A model generated the notes under the pieces. The model ran no database searches, was not told where the DNA came from, and saw only the letters and a list, made by a program, of their open reading frames with translations. Made by a program: the position numbers and the translations under genes. Of a stretch of DNA of 64,000 nt, positions 13,716 through 26,998 are shown in pieces; positions within the stretch are counted from its first letter, which is position 1, and each line of letters begins with the position of its first letter. The DNA is from Hyalella azteca (Eukaryota; Arthropoda; Malacostraca; Amphipoda; Hyalellidae): contig NW_025938090.1 in the NCBI RefSeq assembly GCF_000764305.2, positions 62,001 to 126,000 of the forward strand. Direction: 5' to 3'.

Positions 13716-14837
13716 ATCAAGCACGAAGAACATTGTGCTCATGTGTCTCTGACGGAGAAAAAATCATGGACATAACTAATAAAAAGTTGGTCTCTCCATG
13801 CAGGACAAGGAGAAGATGGACAGGTTCACATTAAGTTTTTTAAAAATCTAACTCTGATTTCTAGACAATTTTTTGTATAATATCAATAATACATGGCTAT
13901 CTATAATGATCATAATATTTAAGTTTAATTTAATATTGTTCTTATTATGTTGTAATATTTTAGCATTTTATTCGTGCTGAGGCGCTGCGTTAATAACAGC
14001 CATGAATAACTGTTTAGGCAAATTTTGTGGCTCACTTTGGTATATTTCAATTAGCAGTTCATGTTTTATATATTTTATACCAGTAACCGTAAACAAGTCG
14101 AAATCTTTAGTTCACAGTTAAAAAAAACGGATTGTTTGATCTAATGTTTGAAAATGACTATGTTATGAGATATCGTCATCCTACCAGCACTCATGAGTCA
14201 TGATACATTATCAAAGCTCATATAATCAAATGGAGATTTTCTCTCGCTATTCTAACCTAGAAGATCACCGAGGCGTGCTTGAGAAGCTCCAGTGATAGCC
14301 GTAGCGATCAGAAATGCTCATGCTATTTGAACTCCCTGACCTCTGCCACCAGACGCTGGATCAGCTCAAACTTTCAGTTCATTTATCAAATGGGCCCCCC
14401 AACGACATTTAATTAAGCATTTATCAAGGAAAAGTTATATATGAGAAGTCTATATATACATGTGTTTTTATCGACTAGATCACACCATAAGCTTTCACTA
14501 AATATTGGGATATTAAAATTATAATACACGAATACAGATTTGCCAAATGGGCCACATTCTATCAATGAAACAAGGAGATGTGTGGTTAAATATCTTGATT
14601 TTTCTATAGACCTGGGTAATTCCTCTACATTATAAAGCTAAATCTCTGATGTAGCAAATAGAATCCAAATGCTTAAACTAATGCCGCCCATACATATTTA
14701 TTTGAAACCTTTAACTTAGACCTCACTTGCCTGGTTACGTAGCGCGAGGTCCCGGATGGTAAAGTTCTGTATGACCATCGCGTTGCGTAATCGACAGCTG
14801 CTTTCCTGTGTCTGGTGTTGAATACTTGAGGAAGTCT
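13716..14837. other. Non-coding sequence
   Basis: AT-rich unique sequence with one CAGAGGTCA on the - strand (14337-14345). Nothing else seen. Confidence 0.55.
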
Positions 14838-15320
14838 GGTGGTATTTCCCACTCGATCGTCAAACTTTGTGGTACCTCCCACTCGATTATGAAACTTTGT
14901 GGTACCTCCCACTCGATCATGAAACTTTGTGGTACCTCCCACTCGATCGTGAAACTTTGTGGTACCTCCCACTCGATCATGAAACTTTGTGGTATTTCTC
15001 ACTCGATCATGGAACTTTGTGGTACTTCCAACTCGATCGTGAAACTTTGTGGTACCTCCAACTTGATCACGAAACTTTGTAGTACCTCCAACTCGATCGT
15101 TAAACTTTGTGGTACCTCCAACTCGATCATAAAACTTTGTAGTACTTCCAACTCGATCGTGAAACTTTGTGGTACCTCCAACTCGACCATGAAACTTTGT
15201 GGTACCTCCAACTCGATCATGAAACTTTATGGCATTTTCCACTCGATCATGGAACTTTGTGGTACCTCCAACTCGATCATGAAACTTTATGGCATTTCCC
15301 ACTCGATCATGGAACTTTTG
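14838..15320 (+). repeat. 30-bp tandem array, about 16 copies
   Basis: The unit reads ACTCGATCATGAAACTTTGT then GGTACCTCCC, with a CTCCA subtype in the right half. The period is divisible by 3, so open frames of 70-242 codons appear on both strands; they encode only the repeat. Confidence 0.97.
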
Positions 15321-17944
15321 GAAAGTACCAAATACTCTAGAAATCATCAGTGTGTCGGGAATGAACCGTTGGCGGAACATGGGTGTTGGAATATGAGCCA
15401 TTGTTCCTCCAATGACTATTCATGCAAGCTTTTTTAAAAACGGGCAGTTTTTCGTAATGATCTGGTCAAGATGCTTCACTCCTGCCTGCAACCTGGAATC
15501 GAAACATCGCAAACGAGGCTTTTTTATTTATTAAGTGCTTGACTTACACTATATTTGCTGCCTTTTACATAACTGCTATATCGAGGCTAGATAAATAGTA
15601 AATTTGATGCTACTCCTTATAACGCAATGACACACATATGTAAAAAATCTAACCCACCAAAATTCTATTCTAATATTATTTCTGATCGTTTTCTGAGATG
15701 ATCGTTTCCGATCGTTTTTTCACTATTTCCCTGTAAAACTTGTGAGCGCCACTTTCCAAGTTTTGCACAGGACTGAGTTTCGCAAATGAGTGACAATGGA
15801 CTGAAATGAGCCTAAGTTTCCTGTTTTGTTAGTTCAAGAATTATTATTCAGGTTTAATTAACATCTGAGAGCAGTCGGGTGAAAGTTTTTCTAATGCATT
15901 AATATAGCATGAAATAATATTATGAGTGCCTATGCCGACCTTCAACGTTTCTTGCAATCACGGTATATGGCAGTAAAACACACGGCTGTAGTATGGCTGT
16001 CGCAGTGCACCGTGACCTGATTCCAATAGAGAATATTATATTCAATATTATATATTTACGTCTGCCAAACGTGCTAAATGTAAGATCGCATCTATATGAT
16101 GCACGTATGTAGTATGCATTATATATCTTTGTTTGATAATTAAATTATACCTAAGAGTCGTTGGCGAAGTAGTCGTGCAGTATAAGTGTTGAAATGAGTT
16201 ATGTGTACGTCGTGACAGTACTTCATAATATGCATCTCTTCACTAACCGACCCGAAGATACGCGAAGTTCTTGCTTCGTTTCTAGCAGCGGAGAAATCGA
16301 AGAAGTATCCTGCGTAACCCGTCCAGGAATGTTGTGACGACAGATGGACGAGACTGCTGCTCTCTGCCCTCCGAGGACGATAGCAGAATTTTAATGACAC
16401 TTTCGACGATCAGGGAAGGTGTGGATGGGGCTAGCGAGGCGACACAAACCTCAATGGAAGTAACACTATATATTTTAGTCACTAACATTGATGTAAAGGC
16501 AAGCTGCTGTAAGCTCGTACCAACCAGGATTACTGGCCATTTCGTGCCCACTAACTGATGCTTGAGACCTTTGATCCTCACTTGAAGATCGAATTGGAAT
16601 AAACACTCGGTAATGGTTTTAACAAGTTACTCCTGGGACATGTAGACGCTAAAGCTTGCTTTAACAATCCTCTGCGCGTCTTCAAGCTTCAATAGAGATT
16701 TACCTGGAATTAGAGTCTCTTTGATGCTTCAAAAGAGATGAAACTGACCTTCCTTTCCTCACAGGGATTCAATTTAGTCCCTTTGGTACAGACTGCGCTA
16801 TCAGCCACTCAATCTGAGGTTTACCTTCCAAGGCAGACCATACATACGGCGAGTCTGACGTAAGAGCTGATGTCTTGTGACGACCTGACGACGCTTTTCA
16901 CGCACCTTCTGATGTCGTTAGTAGCTCGTCGTGCCATTGAAAGGGTCTGCTTGGTCGGCAGCATAGAAACATCATTTTCTGCTTTTGATACGCTCAGCTG
17001 CCAGGGATCATGCCTCGTAGTGAAGTGCACTATAAGATTAGGCACAGAATGACCTCCACTTCACGGGGTCGTATCGTTTTCATTTTTTTTTGTAAAATCC
17101 ATTGGTTTTAGTCAGAAAAAATATGGTTTAAATAAATTATTATCTTATTATATGATCCTAAATGGCCAAGTCTCTTGATTTTGTTCGTTTATGATCAACA
17201 AAAGCTGAATTAATTCATGAAGGTATACAAGGTTACACAAGACAAGCAGCAGCTTGACATGAACATTAAACAGTCAGATCAATATTTACGTGAACTCATC
17301 TTCAATTTGATTACATTTTATTTGTGTCGGTCAAATTAATTTAAGGCAAAATATTTTTATAGTGAAAACTCCGAAATTTTTAAAATTTAAAATTTTCATT
17401 TTCGGAAATGAGGTATTTCTGTAAATTATTGCTCTCCTTTACATATCATAGTGATGGCGGCGCTGATAAGTAGGCCTGATCTGTCGCCGATTAATTGTAC
17501 TTTTCGTGCCTTGTTCAAGGAAGATCTGAAATTGTGTCCTTTGACCGAATTTTTTTCAAGACTGACGATAGTTTGAAATAGCTCCTTTATGGTACACATC
17601 GGTAATCAGTTTGAGTTCTTTGTAGAATGTAGACTGCTTTTTCACAAAAAATTTCGATTTTCTAAAAAATAGCTGTAACTCAATCAATTATTGCCAAAAC
17701 TTGATAAATAATAGTGTTTGTAATAAGAACTTAGGTTTTAAACTCTGATCGAGAAGACAAAGATACGCAAAATAGCCTCGAAATAATTTTTTTTAGCGAA
17801 TGCAATCATTTCAGCTATGAATATGTAAGTTTCAGACAAATCTTATTAGAGCAAACAAATACAAATATGACTATCGTCATCTTATCGAATCGCGACCATT
17901 CCACTCCTTGTTATTTTCGTGAAAATTCCTGATTTGTTTGACAA
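15321..17944. other. Non-coding sequence
   Basis: Unique sequence. Open frames of 60-99 codons occur at 16140-16581 and 16821-17052 on both strands, with no recognisable domain. GATCGTTT occurs three times at 15682-15718. Confidence 0.5.
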
Positions 17945-18122
17945 CTGAGGACGAGGTCTGCAGCAGGACGAGGTCTGCAGCAGGACGAGGTCTGCAGCAG
18001 GACGAGGTCTGCAGCAGGACGAGGTCTGCAGCAGAACGAGGTCTGAAGGACGAGGTCTGCAACAGGACGAGGTCTGCAGCAGGACGAGGTCTGCAACAGG
18101 ACGAGGTCTGCAACAGGACGAG
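17945..18122 (+). repeat. 17-bp tandem array, about 11 copies
   Basis: Units of GACGAGGTCTGCAGCAG, with a CAACAG variant and one shortened unit. CTGCAG is palindromic. The period is not divisible by 3. Confidence 0.97.
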
Positions 18123-18269
18123 CTGTTGTCCTCGAACTGTCCGTCAAATTTTGATTTGAAATCCAATCAAATCATCAAGTCAAATCCAATTTGAAAATTT
18201 ACTATGTTAGCTTCAAATGCATGCCCGAGGTTTTGATCACCTAGTAGTGACATAATTGATTATCAGCCA

Positions 18270-18316
18270 GGCTTACCACGTTACGAACCATACGGCGGTT
18301 CGTAACGTGGTAAGCC
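18270..18316. repeat. Perfect 20-bp inverted repeat with 7-nt loop
   Basis: The left arm 18270-18289 (GGCTTACCACGTTACGAACC) is matched without error by 18297-18316. The loop is ATACGGC. Confidence 0.98.
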
Positions 18317-19816
18317 ACCATACTACTCATTGCATGTGTGCCAAGCATTGGAAGTGTTCAGCCTATTTTCAATGTGACTCTATTGTTATTTGAAATAATT
18401 TTCATATGACCGAAGGCCACTCAATGGACGATTGTACGCTTGTTCGGCTGCCGGAACTTACGACGATTTTTAGTGTACCAGCTGAGATCGCCCCAGGGAG
18501 AGGCCGTGATGGTATGGCGATACGAGCGAGCAGCAGCGATAATGAAGGCGATTAGCTCAGTGGTATTCACTATCCAGATTGCCCTACAACAAAATCTGAT
18601 AGCACAATTAAGGTAATGGCCCTGTGTGCATATTGCTAACAGGTCTTCTTTTGAAGTGCATTAGAATTGAACAGACCAGGGCATTGATGACAAGCCTCAT
18701 GCAGTTTCAGTGCGAGGGCAGTTCGATAACGCTCAATGAGTGCACTTGTCAGTGCTCTTTCACAACCATGAGCTATTTGACTTCTATTTGCAGAGTATGC
18801 TCATTACCATACATTTTCAGATTAAAGGCCATGATCTCTTGTAATAAATTCCTTACTGCATCCAACGATTCTCTATATTGATAGAAAAGGTTTTATGTGT
18901 TCCGAGTTTCTTTTTCATGTTTCTTGAACCACCAACTATAAGCGAGCATGACTTCTGTTTATAGGTAAAATATTAAGTAGTATTATAATATTATATTAAA
19001 TTTTTAATTATATTGTAGAAAGTAATCTTGAAATTATGTTTGGAAAACTTGCACAATTTTGGATACCATGACTTCCGGGCGCAAAAGAGGACGGTAATTC
19101 ATAGTGATCATTAGCAGGGAGTAGAGGGCAACGTGAACATTGCACTGATGAACATGATCATGAGCTCGGTGAATATTACATTTGAGTGTCAGAAAAATTA
19201 ATTATTTAAAATCTATTTTATAATTTGCACTAAGATGGACATGAAAGTTTCATTCACAACATGCAACTCTAATAGCTTTAAAGTATGGATCCTTACAGCT
19301 TAGCTCGGCGTTATCTTACCTGTGCAAACGAGCATTGAAGACATGCGTTTGAAATGTAAAATACCCATTTCTAAGTTTGAAAGATGTCTTAATTTTTTAT
19401 TACTTGAACAAAAGTGGAATTTGCAAAATTATTTTTCTATCCCCCAACTAATTTATTTGTAATGCCTCGCGGCCCAGTTCCAAAATAAAAATTTCATATC
19501 ACGCATTATCACACAATTAGGCAATTTATATTTCAAGATGCAGGCTCCGAAGCTAGGTATACTCGCACAATATTTAAACGCAGATAATAAGTTGAAATTC
19601 GAAAAAACTTTCAATTTAAAAGTAAGGATTGAATTTGTTGAATAAATCATTTGTCATGTATTTCTTTATTTCAAATTATCTTATTTAAAATGTCAAAAAA
19701 CAATGGGAATATCATTGATTTAGCCACATAATCTTGTAGATTATCTGGCCCGAGCTTTGCTGAGTTTGTCTGCTACTTATTGATGAGTTGGTAGAGGACG
19801 TCTACTTAGGTTGAGA
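18317..19816. other. Non-coding sequence
   Basis: Unique sequence. A tRNA A-box-like TTAGCTCAGTGGTA lies at about 18552-18565, without a matching B box. No gene seen. Confidence 0.5.
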
Positions 19817-19847
19817 TCAGCATTAATGAGGCGATCATTAATGCTGA
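19817..19847. repeat. Perfect 13-bp inverted repeat with 5-nt loop
   Basis: TCAGCATTAATGA at 19817-19829 is mirrored at 19835-19847 around GGCGA. Each arm holds ATTAAT, a homeodomain-type core. Confidence 0.97.
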
Positions 19848-22800
19848 CGCATTAATGGGCCAATAGAAGCTGACGATGAGGGCATCTGTATTTAATGGTG
19901 CGGTGATGAGAAATTAGCTGGTTGATAAAATATGATGTAGGCAGAGACACATCTTGATGCTGTACGCTGATGGACCATACAATTTTAATAAGAAATGATG
20001 CCTTAGACAACGATGTTCACTGAGAATTATTGAGCATTAATAGGTCAATGAGAAATAATAAATGAGACAGCAATGCATCTTGATGCTGGGATCCTGCCCC
20101 TGAGAGGCGAGTGGTAAGCAGCGATGCTTGTATAGCTGATGAGATCCCTGGCTTGCCTCCTGTGATGTATGGCATCGTCGGCCCTGCCGTGATCAGCGTA
20201 GCAGAAAGAAATGAGAATGTCGGTCTTGTTAATACGGTCATAATTAGCTTCATTTGTTGATATATTGCATTCTTGAGGCATATCATTACTTCAGATTGGT
20301 TATCTCGTCTACATGTACGAGTACGTCTTGTGATAATAAAAGATCCAAGGAGTTATTCAGCTACAACTTCATCTCATAAAAGCTATAAAGGCAGTTCTGA
20401 ATCCAAAGATACATATTCAATTTTATAATCGGAATTTTCACTCGTAGAGAATTCGCTTTTTTACCACGTTTTTCTTAGCTCGCTTTCGTGTCTGTGATGA
20501 TCAAATCTTGCAATCGATATTTCACCAACTTTCCCATTAGCTAGCGCTCTGAAACTTTTAGGGAAGCTCAGCTCCCGATAACAATACAATAATCAATAAT
20601 TTGTTGCACGTTTCCAGGCGTATAAACTCTAAAAAATATTTTAACTGAAATACAAAAGACCAAGAGAATGAAAGCAAACAGAGATCAGTAGCTGCCGAAA
20701 AATTATTTTCTACTTTTGAGTCCACATGAAAAACGTGGTCTTTAAAAATTTTTTTTATACATTTTATTTATGTTCACAATCCTATAAAACGACGAAAGCT
20801 TATTTACAGCATTGTCAGAAAATCATATTTAATGATAAGAAAAATATTTATTAATTTTTTTCAAAAATATTTCATGTTTTTGTTAAAAGAACATTTTGAT
20901 TCATTCATAAAAATATTCGAGCAACAGTTCAAGCCTATGGTAATTTATTAATTAAACTCGCACGACTTGCTTCCGTAAGATTCATTCACTTGCCTTCATT
21001 TCCATCGTGAATGAATCTTCCATGAATCACAAGATTTGTAAATGATCTGCAAGTATAACTTCAGATTAGAAATGTTTCCCGAAAATTCAAACAAACTCCC
21101 TTAAAAATTAAGATGAACAATGAAAGAAGCGATGAACTTTTGGCTAGACTTTACCTTGAGGAATAAAGTATTCAACTAATTAGAAGGTCCCAGCGACTTT
21201 TATTCTAGCTTAGATTTAATTGTTCTTCATGCACAGCAATTCATCAGCATTAATTAATGTTAGTTGCACATGGCGCTCTAGTGTCAGGAGGTCACGGGAG
21301 CTTATTATGGCCCGAGTGTCAGTATACTGACATGGTCTTCAGTCCTCAGCTCAAATATCATTTTTTGTTTATAGTTTATAGAAATAGTCAAGCAAGGAAT
21401 TAAAAGATTTGTTCCATCTCATTATTGCACAGATAACCTGAAAAGTCAATCGCAGAGAAACTTTATTTCAGTTCAGACTTGCTTTTCTATTTTTTTTGCT
21501 GTTGAAATTATGAATGGAATTTTGTTATGAAACGAACTAATTTAATTACACAGCCAATGCAGGGTTAAGGAGGCATAGCAGAGCTTTGATTTATTGCTTC
21601 AACTTTCAGACTTACACGAAGTAGCGGAGCTGACACGATGAAGTTTTTATTGTACGACGATCAAATAGAATTGGCTGCTGTGAATAATGTACTGAGAAAT
21701 TGCTATTCAGTTGAATTGATTTTGTAGAATTTCGCTGGCACTTGGAATTTGACCATCGATAGGATGGTCGCCAGCACTTGGAATTCGACCTATAACCATG
21801 CGCAAACCATGAATGTGTTGCTGCCGTAGTGATCCTGTAACTGCAAGATATTAAGGATAGGAAGGATAGCTACTGAGTCAGCATTGCAGTCTCTGAGAGA
21901 CGAAGCAGTCAAAAGATCACCACTGCGCATGTACAAATCTTGACCATGTACATCTACAAATCCCATGCATGTGCATGTACAAATCTGGACTGTGCAAATC
22001 TTGGCTCAACAAGTGTCATCTCTCGACTTGTGTGATCTGTTATAACCTCGTACGCAGTATTTAAACAATCCAGTGTTGAATTTTTCTCCACTTCAATTGA
22101 CTTATACTTTATATCCACGTCAATGGGCTACGACCGTAAGTCCGTACCACATGAGCTTTGTTTTGTCCGCATGCAGAGACGACGAGCTTGTACGCTCACC
22201 GCTAGCACAGTGCGCACGTCCCATATCTCCACTGGTCTTTGATGAAACAAATAAAACGTTATTTAAGTTTTTGGGAATTCTCGGCCAACAAAATGTACGT
22301 TAAACCTTCCAAACAAATATCCTCCTGCTTCCACTTCATACTCATGGATGGTATACGTAATTGAGTCATTTCAACAAGTTGGTTTACAATTTCTATATGA
22401 GAAGGAGATGAACTGATAAAATTTGTCTGTAACTACGCAAGCCTTGCACCCTAAAGTCACTAGTAAATAGATGCGTTGCGAAGTACGTATTATTTTTACG
22501 TAGTCTAGATGCCGCTGAGTGTTTTCGGCGGTATCACGATGTTGTACTCATTAAATTAATGAAAATGACTCAAATAAATAATGCGTGGCTGAAAAATTTG
22601 CCTCTTTTATCCTCTAATATTTTTCTCCTAATGAAGCCAGAGAATTGAAAATTATATGATGGAAAATATCATACTGTTACGGTATATGCAACAACTTTTC
22701 GGAAATGAGAAATAATTTGGAATTGGAAAAATAACGACTTGCGTTCTAGAGAAGGTAGTAACCACTTTTGCAACACAACTGAGAGGATATAAGTCACAGC

Positions 22801-23949
22801 GCTGAAGATTTAATTAAGTTACAAAACTTTGTACAGGACTGTAAAGAAAGATATATTCTTTACTAAATAAATACTCTCTGCTGGAAATCACAGCCTTCTA
22901 ATGATGGCCGGTGGCCGGTAATTTGTCGGCCACCTTTTGTGTGGCTAAGATTTTGCTGCCGAAGGGAACGAATCTTCCATAATGATGGCCCCCCAAGATG
23001 AGCCCGCCGGCATCTTGTCCTCGAAATAAGTAATCCTTAAAACATCGCTGGCCACACACGGCCGATGGTCTTCCACCCAAGATGTACCCAGATTTTATAC
23101 GCATATCATCTCAGCAATTGCAAGTCCTTTCCTGAGCAGCCTAATCTTAGACGTTAATTAAAAGATGAAGCAAAACCTGATCTGCCAGAGTGTTGGACTC
23201 CATATTGCACGGCGGCCACGGATGTAGTAAGCCGCTGGTCTTGAAGGCGTTCATTGTCAAGGCTTAACTCCATCAGTGAGTAGCAGTTCTTCTGACAAGT
23301 ATTGCTGTTTTAAATAGCCTCCACGCAGTTTTTTTAATCATGGTTTAGTCAAAAGAAAGAGCTTCTAAGTTCTGCCTAAAAATTAAGTAGTACCGAAGAT
23401 CATATTGAATAAAAAATATTAGACCCAACATCTGCTGTTGTCAATGGCGCTGAACTAAAGTCGGTGGATAAATTTTGTAAAATTGTCGACATCATTGTTC
23501 AGATATCACTTGCTGTCAGTGCTTATTTCTCTCTTTAAAATTCCCTTACATCCATCCTATTATTAACAATAAAAACTTCAGGCATTTAAGCTTCTGGTTT
23601 TTACTACTCTATGTTTGATTAACTTCATTTGCTTATGCCAGAAGCAACATGGTTAATAATTTTATTTGAAAAATTTGGATTAGAATCATGATAAATTAAA
23701 TTTGTGAAAATGTGCAGAAATGTATAGCAGAAAAATTAATTTATACTGCATAAATCCGTATCACATCATATAAATTTTCTCTTATTTCATTGTTTAATCA
23801 ATTTGTAACAATTCTCAACTCCTCATTTTACAGTCACTAAACTTGTGATATTTTATTTTTATTATTTATTTATTATTATTTCTTTTTATTATTTTATTTT
23901 AATATTTATGAGGATCGCCCGCGCTCACTGTCTTTTCATTGGCTCATTG
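19848..23949. other. Non-coding sequence with minor repeats
   Basis: No gene recognised. CTGGCACTTGGAATTYGACC occurs twice (about 21735 and 21772) around a GACCATC/GATGGTC inverted repeat. ATGTACAAATCT-type motifs recur four times at 21925-22008. GGTGGCCG/CGGCCACC is inverted at 22908-22932. Confidence 0.5.
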
Positions 23950-25437
23950 TACTCCACTTATTATATCATTGTATTCCACTTAATATAATTCTACTCCTCT
24001 TATTGTCATTGCACTTCTCTTAATATAATTGTACTCCACTTGTTATCATTATACTCCACTTATTAGCGTTGTACTCCGCTTATTATAATTCTACTCCACT
24101 TATTATCATTATTATCATTGTACTCCACTTAGTTTAATTATACTCCGCTTATTATCATTGTAGGTACTCCACTTATTATTATTGTAGTTACTTATTATCA
24201 TTGTGCTACACTTGTTATCGTTTTATTCCACTTATTATCATTGTACTCCGCTTAGTATAATTCTACTCCACTTATTATTATACTCCACTTATTATCATTA
24301 TACTCCTTTTATTATCATTGTGCTCCTCTTATTATAATTGTATTCTACTTTTCATCATTGTACTCCACTTATTATCATTGTACTCCTCTTATTATAATTA
24401 TACTCCACTTATTATCATTTCACTCTTCTTATTATATCATAGTACTCTACTTATTGTCATTGTACTCCTCTTATTATCATTGTACTCCACTTGTTATCAT
24501 TGTACTCCTCTTATTATAATTGTATTCTACTTTTCATCATTGTACTCCTCTTATTATCATTGTACTCCACTTATTATCGTTATACTCCACTCATTATCAT
24601 TGTACTCAACATATTATCATTGTACTCCTCTTATTATAATTGTATTTTACTTTTCATCAATTTACTCCACTTATTATCATTGTACTCCACTTATTATCAT
24701 TGTACTCCACTTATTATCATTGTACTTCACATATTATCATTGTACTCCACTTATCATCATTGTACTCCACTTATTGTCATTGTACTCCACTTAATATCAT
24801 TGTACTCCGCTTATTATCATTGTACTCCACTTATTATCATTGTACTCCACTTATTATCATTGTACCCCACTTATTATCATTGTACTCCACTTATCATCAT
24901 TGTACTCCACTTATTGTCATTGTACTCCACTTAATATCATTGTACCCCACTTATTATCATTGTACCCCACTTATTATCATTGTACTTCACATATTATCAT
25001 TGTACTCCACTTATTATCATTGTACTCCACTTAATATCATTGTACCCCACTTATTATCATTGTACCCCACTTATTATCATTGTACTCCACTTATTATCAT
25101 TGTACTCCACTTATTATCATTGTACCCCACTTATTATCATTGTACTTCACATATTATCATTGTACTCCACTTATTATCATTGTACTCCACTTATTGTCAT
25201 TGTACTCCCTTCATTGTCATTGTACTCCACTTATTATCATTGTCCTCCGCTTATTATCATTGTATTCCATTTTTTCATTGTTCTCCACTCATTATCATTG
25301 TACTTCACTTATCATCATTGTACTCCACTTGTTATCATTGTACTCCACTTAATATCATTGTACTCCGCTTATTATCATTGTACTCCACATATTATCATTG
25401 TACTCTACGTATCATCATTGTACTCCACTTATTGTTG
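23950..25437 (+). repeat. 20-bp tandem array, about 1.5 kb
   Basis: About 74 units of TTATTATCATTGTACTCCAC, irregular before about 24500 and in nearly strict 20-bp register to about 25260. Variant units recur in blocks. The period leaves frames open, producing open frames of up to 274 codons of Leu/Ile/Ser/Tyr/His repeats that are not genes. Confidence 0.98.
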
Positions 25438-25754
25438 TTAACTGGGTTGTGGTGCAGCCAGTGAGGTCCTGGTCAATATACCGTCTTGTCGAGCGATAAA
25501 TTGTACAAGTAAGAATCTGGTTCCGTTTTTTAGGAGCGAGAACCGCGATACATTGCCTTACATTCATCCATGTGAACGCTTCCCTATTATTGGCAGTAAT
25601 AGCGGAGGCAAACAAATGCCAATGATAAAACTGCGAAAAATTTCTAACAGTGGAAAGTATGAGATAGAATTTCTTTTTCCATGTCACTTGTTTTCGCGGT
25701 GTACAATTCAATTAAAGTTCTTAAAATGAAATTACAAGTCTTAGCATTAGGGGT

Positions 25755-25990
25755 TCTGACTTCGGGGCTGACTTAGTGGGCTAATGCCGTGGGCTGACTT
25801 AGAGGGCTGATATCGTGGGCTAGCTATGGGGGCTGACTTTGGGGCTGTTTAGTCCGTTTAGTGGGCTGATACCGTGGAGGACTTTGGGGGTTGATTTAGT
25901 GGGCTGATGTGGTAGGCTGACTCTGGGGCTACTTAGTTGGCTGATGCCGTGGACTAAAGTCGTGAACTGACTTTGTGGGCTGATGCCGTC
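25755..25990 (+). repeat. Diverged GGGCTGA repeat
   Basis: A dozen uneven copies of GGGCTGACTT and TGGGCTGATGCCG alternate, with 20-30 bp spacing. Confidence 0.8.
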
Positions 25991-26571
25991 CGGGGAGGTT
26001 GCAAGCAGGGAAGATATTTTAAGGAACCAACGTGAGCTTATGATTTCCTCGCCACTCCTGTCCAATTAATGATCAAATTTATAAATGCTTTAAGATGATT
26101 TGGATGTTTTTTGCTTTAAGGAAGAATTATTATCATAGAAATAAATCCATTAGCGTAGAAAATGTGAAAAATACTCATGATCTGCGGGCCCATACGGCAC
26201 AGCTGGCATCGGACCTGAACGTTGGGGTGTTAGGTTCACGGTTGAGGTTCACAATAAAAAGTTCACTCGTAAAGGTTGTTCACGGGTCAGCGTGCAGCGT
26301 GTCAGCCTTTCTCCTGACGACGCTAGGAGCCTATGTACATCCCGCCTGCCGCCTCCCGCCTGCCGCCTGCAGCTGCTTTACGATCATTCACGGCCGCGAA
26401 TGACCTTACTGTTTTCACGATGACCTTCAACAATCTGCAAAATATCAACTAAAACTGGAAAGACATTCTCTTCATAAAATGACAAGGGACTTATGGTTTT
26501 ATGTTAATCGGTCCTTATGGGTCAAAAATTATATCTGATAACTTACCTGAGCTGCTGAATATAGAAAACAA
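25991..26571. other. Non-coding sequence
   Basis: A GC-richer patch at about 26185-26400 includes a CCGCCTGCCGCC repeat. An open frame of 102 codons (26095-26403) shows no domain. Confidence 0.5.
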
Positions 26572-26658
26572 TTATTAATACTGCAATTAAATCTCATGGA
26601 TATTAATACTGCTATTAAATCTCATGGATATTAATACTGCAATTAAATCTCATGGATA
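26572..26658 (+). repeat. 28-bp tandem repeat, 3 copies
   Basis: TATTAATACTGCAATTAAAT plus CTCATGGA, three nearly identical copies. Confidence 0.95.
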
Positions 26659-26908
26659 CAGTTATTGATGTTCCAGTTAAAACATTCGTGATTGTATCAT
26701 TCTTTTAAGTTTGTTGGTCTTTAAGCCAAGCAGACTTTGTCGTCTACAGCCCCGCATGCATGAGCGTTCATCTTCCTTATTGGTGACAGAAGAACGCTGG
26801 AGTAGAAAATGCTTGTGCCAATTGCAATGGATGTTGCAAAAACATAACTCTAAACGTAGGGAAAGTAAGTGAAAATGTGGAACTTGACGAATCGACAAAC
26901 TGGCTTCA

Positions 26909-26998
26909 AATGACATGTCTATGACATGTCTGGGTCATGTCTAGGACACGTCTATAACATGTCTAGGACATGACTAGGACACGTATAGGACATGTCTT
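26909..26998 (+). repeat. 11-bp GGACATGTCTA repeat
   Basis: About eight copies of a motif like RGACATGTCTA. ACATGT and GACATGTC are palindromic, of the p53-family half-site type (RRRCATGYYY). Confidence 0.9.

Noticed and set aside
14673..15437. Open frames of 209 (+) and 242 (-) codons
   Set aside because: By-product of the 30-bp array; substitutions show no codon pattern and both strands are open.
23950..25437. CRISPR-like regular repeat
   Set aside because: Units are directly adjacent with no unique spacers, and the DNA is clearly eukaryotic. The same holds for all other arrays.
24318..25464. Open frames of up to 274 codons, Leu/Ile/Tyr/His-rich
   Set aside because: They translate the 20-bp array in several frames; no start context, domain or codon bias.
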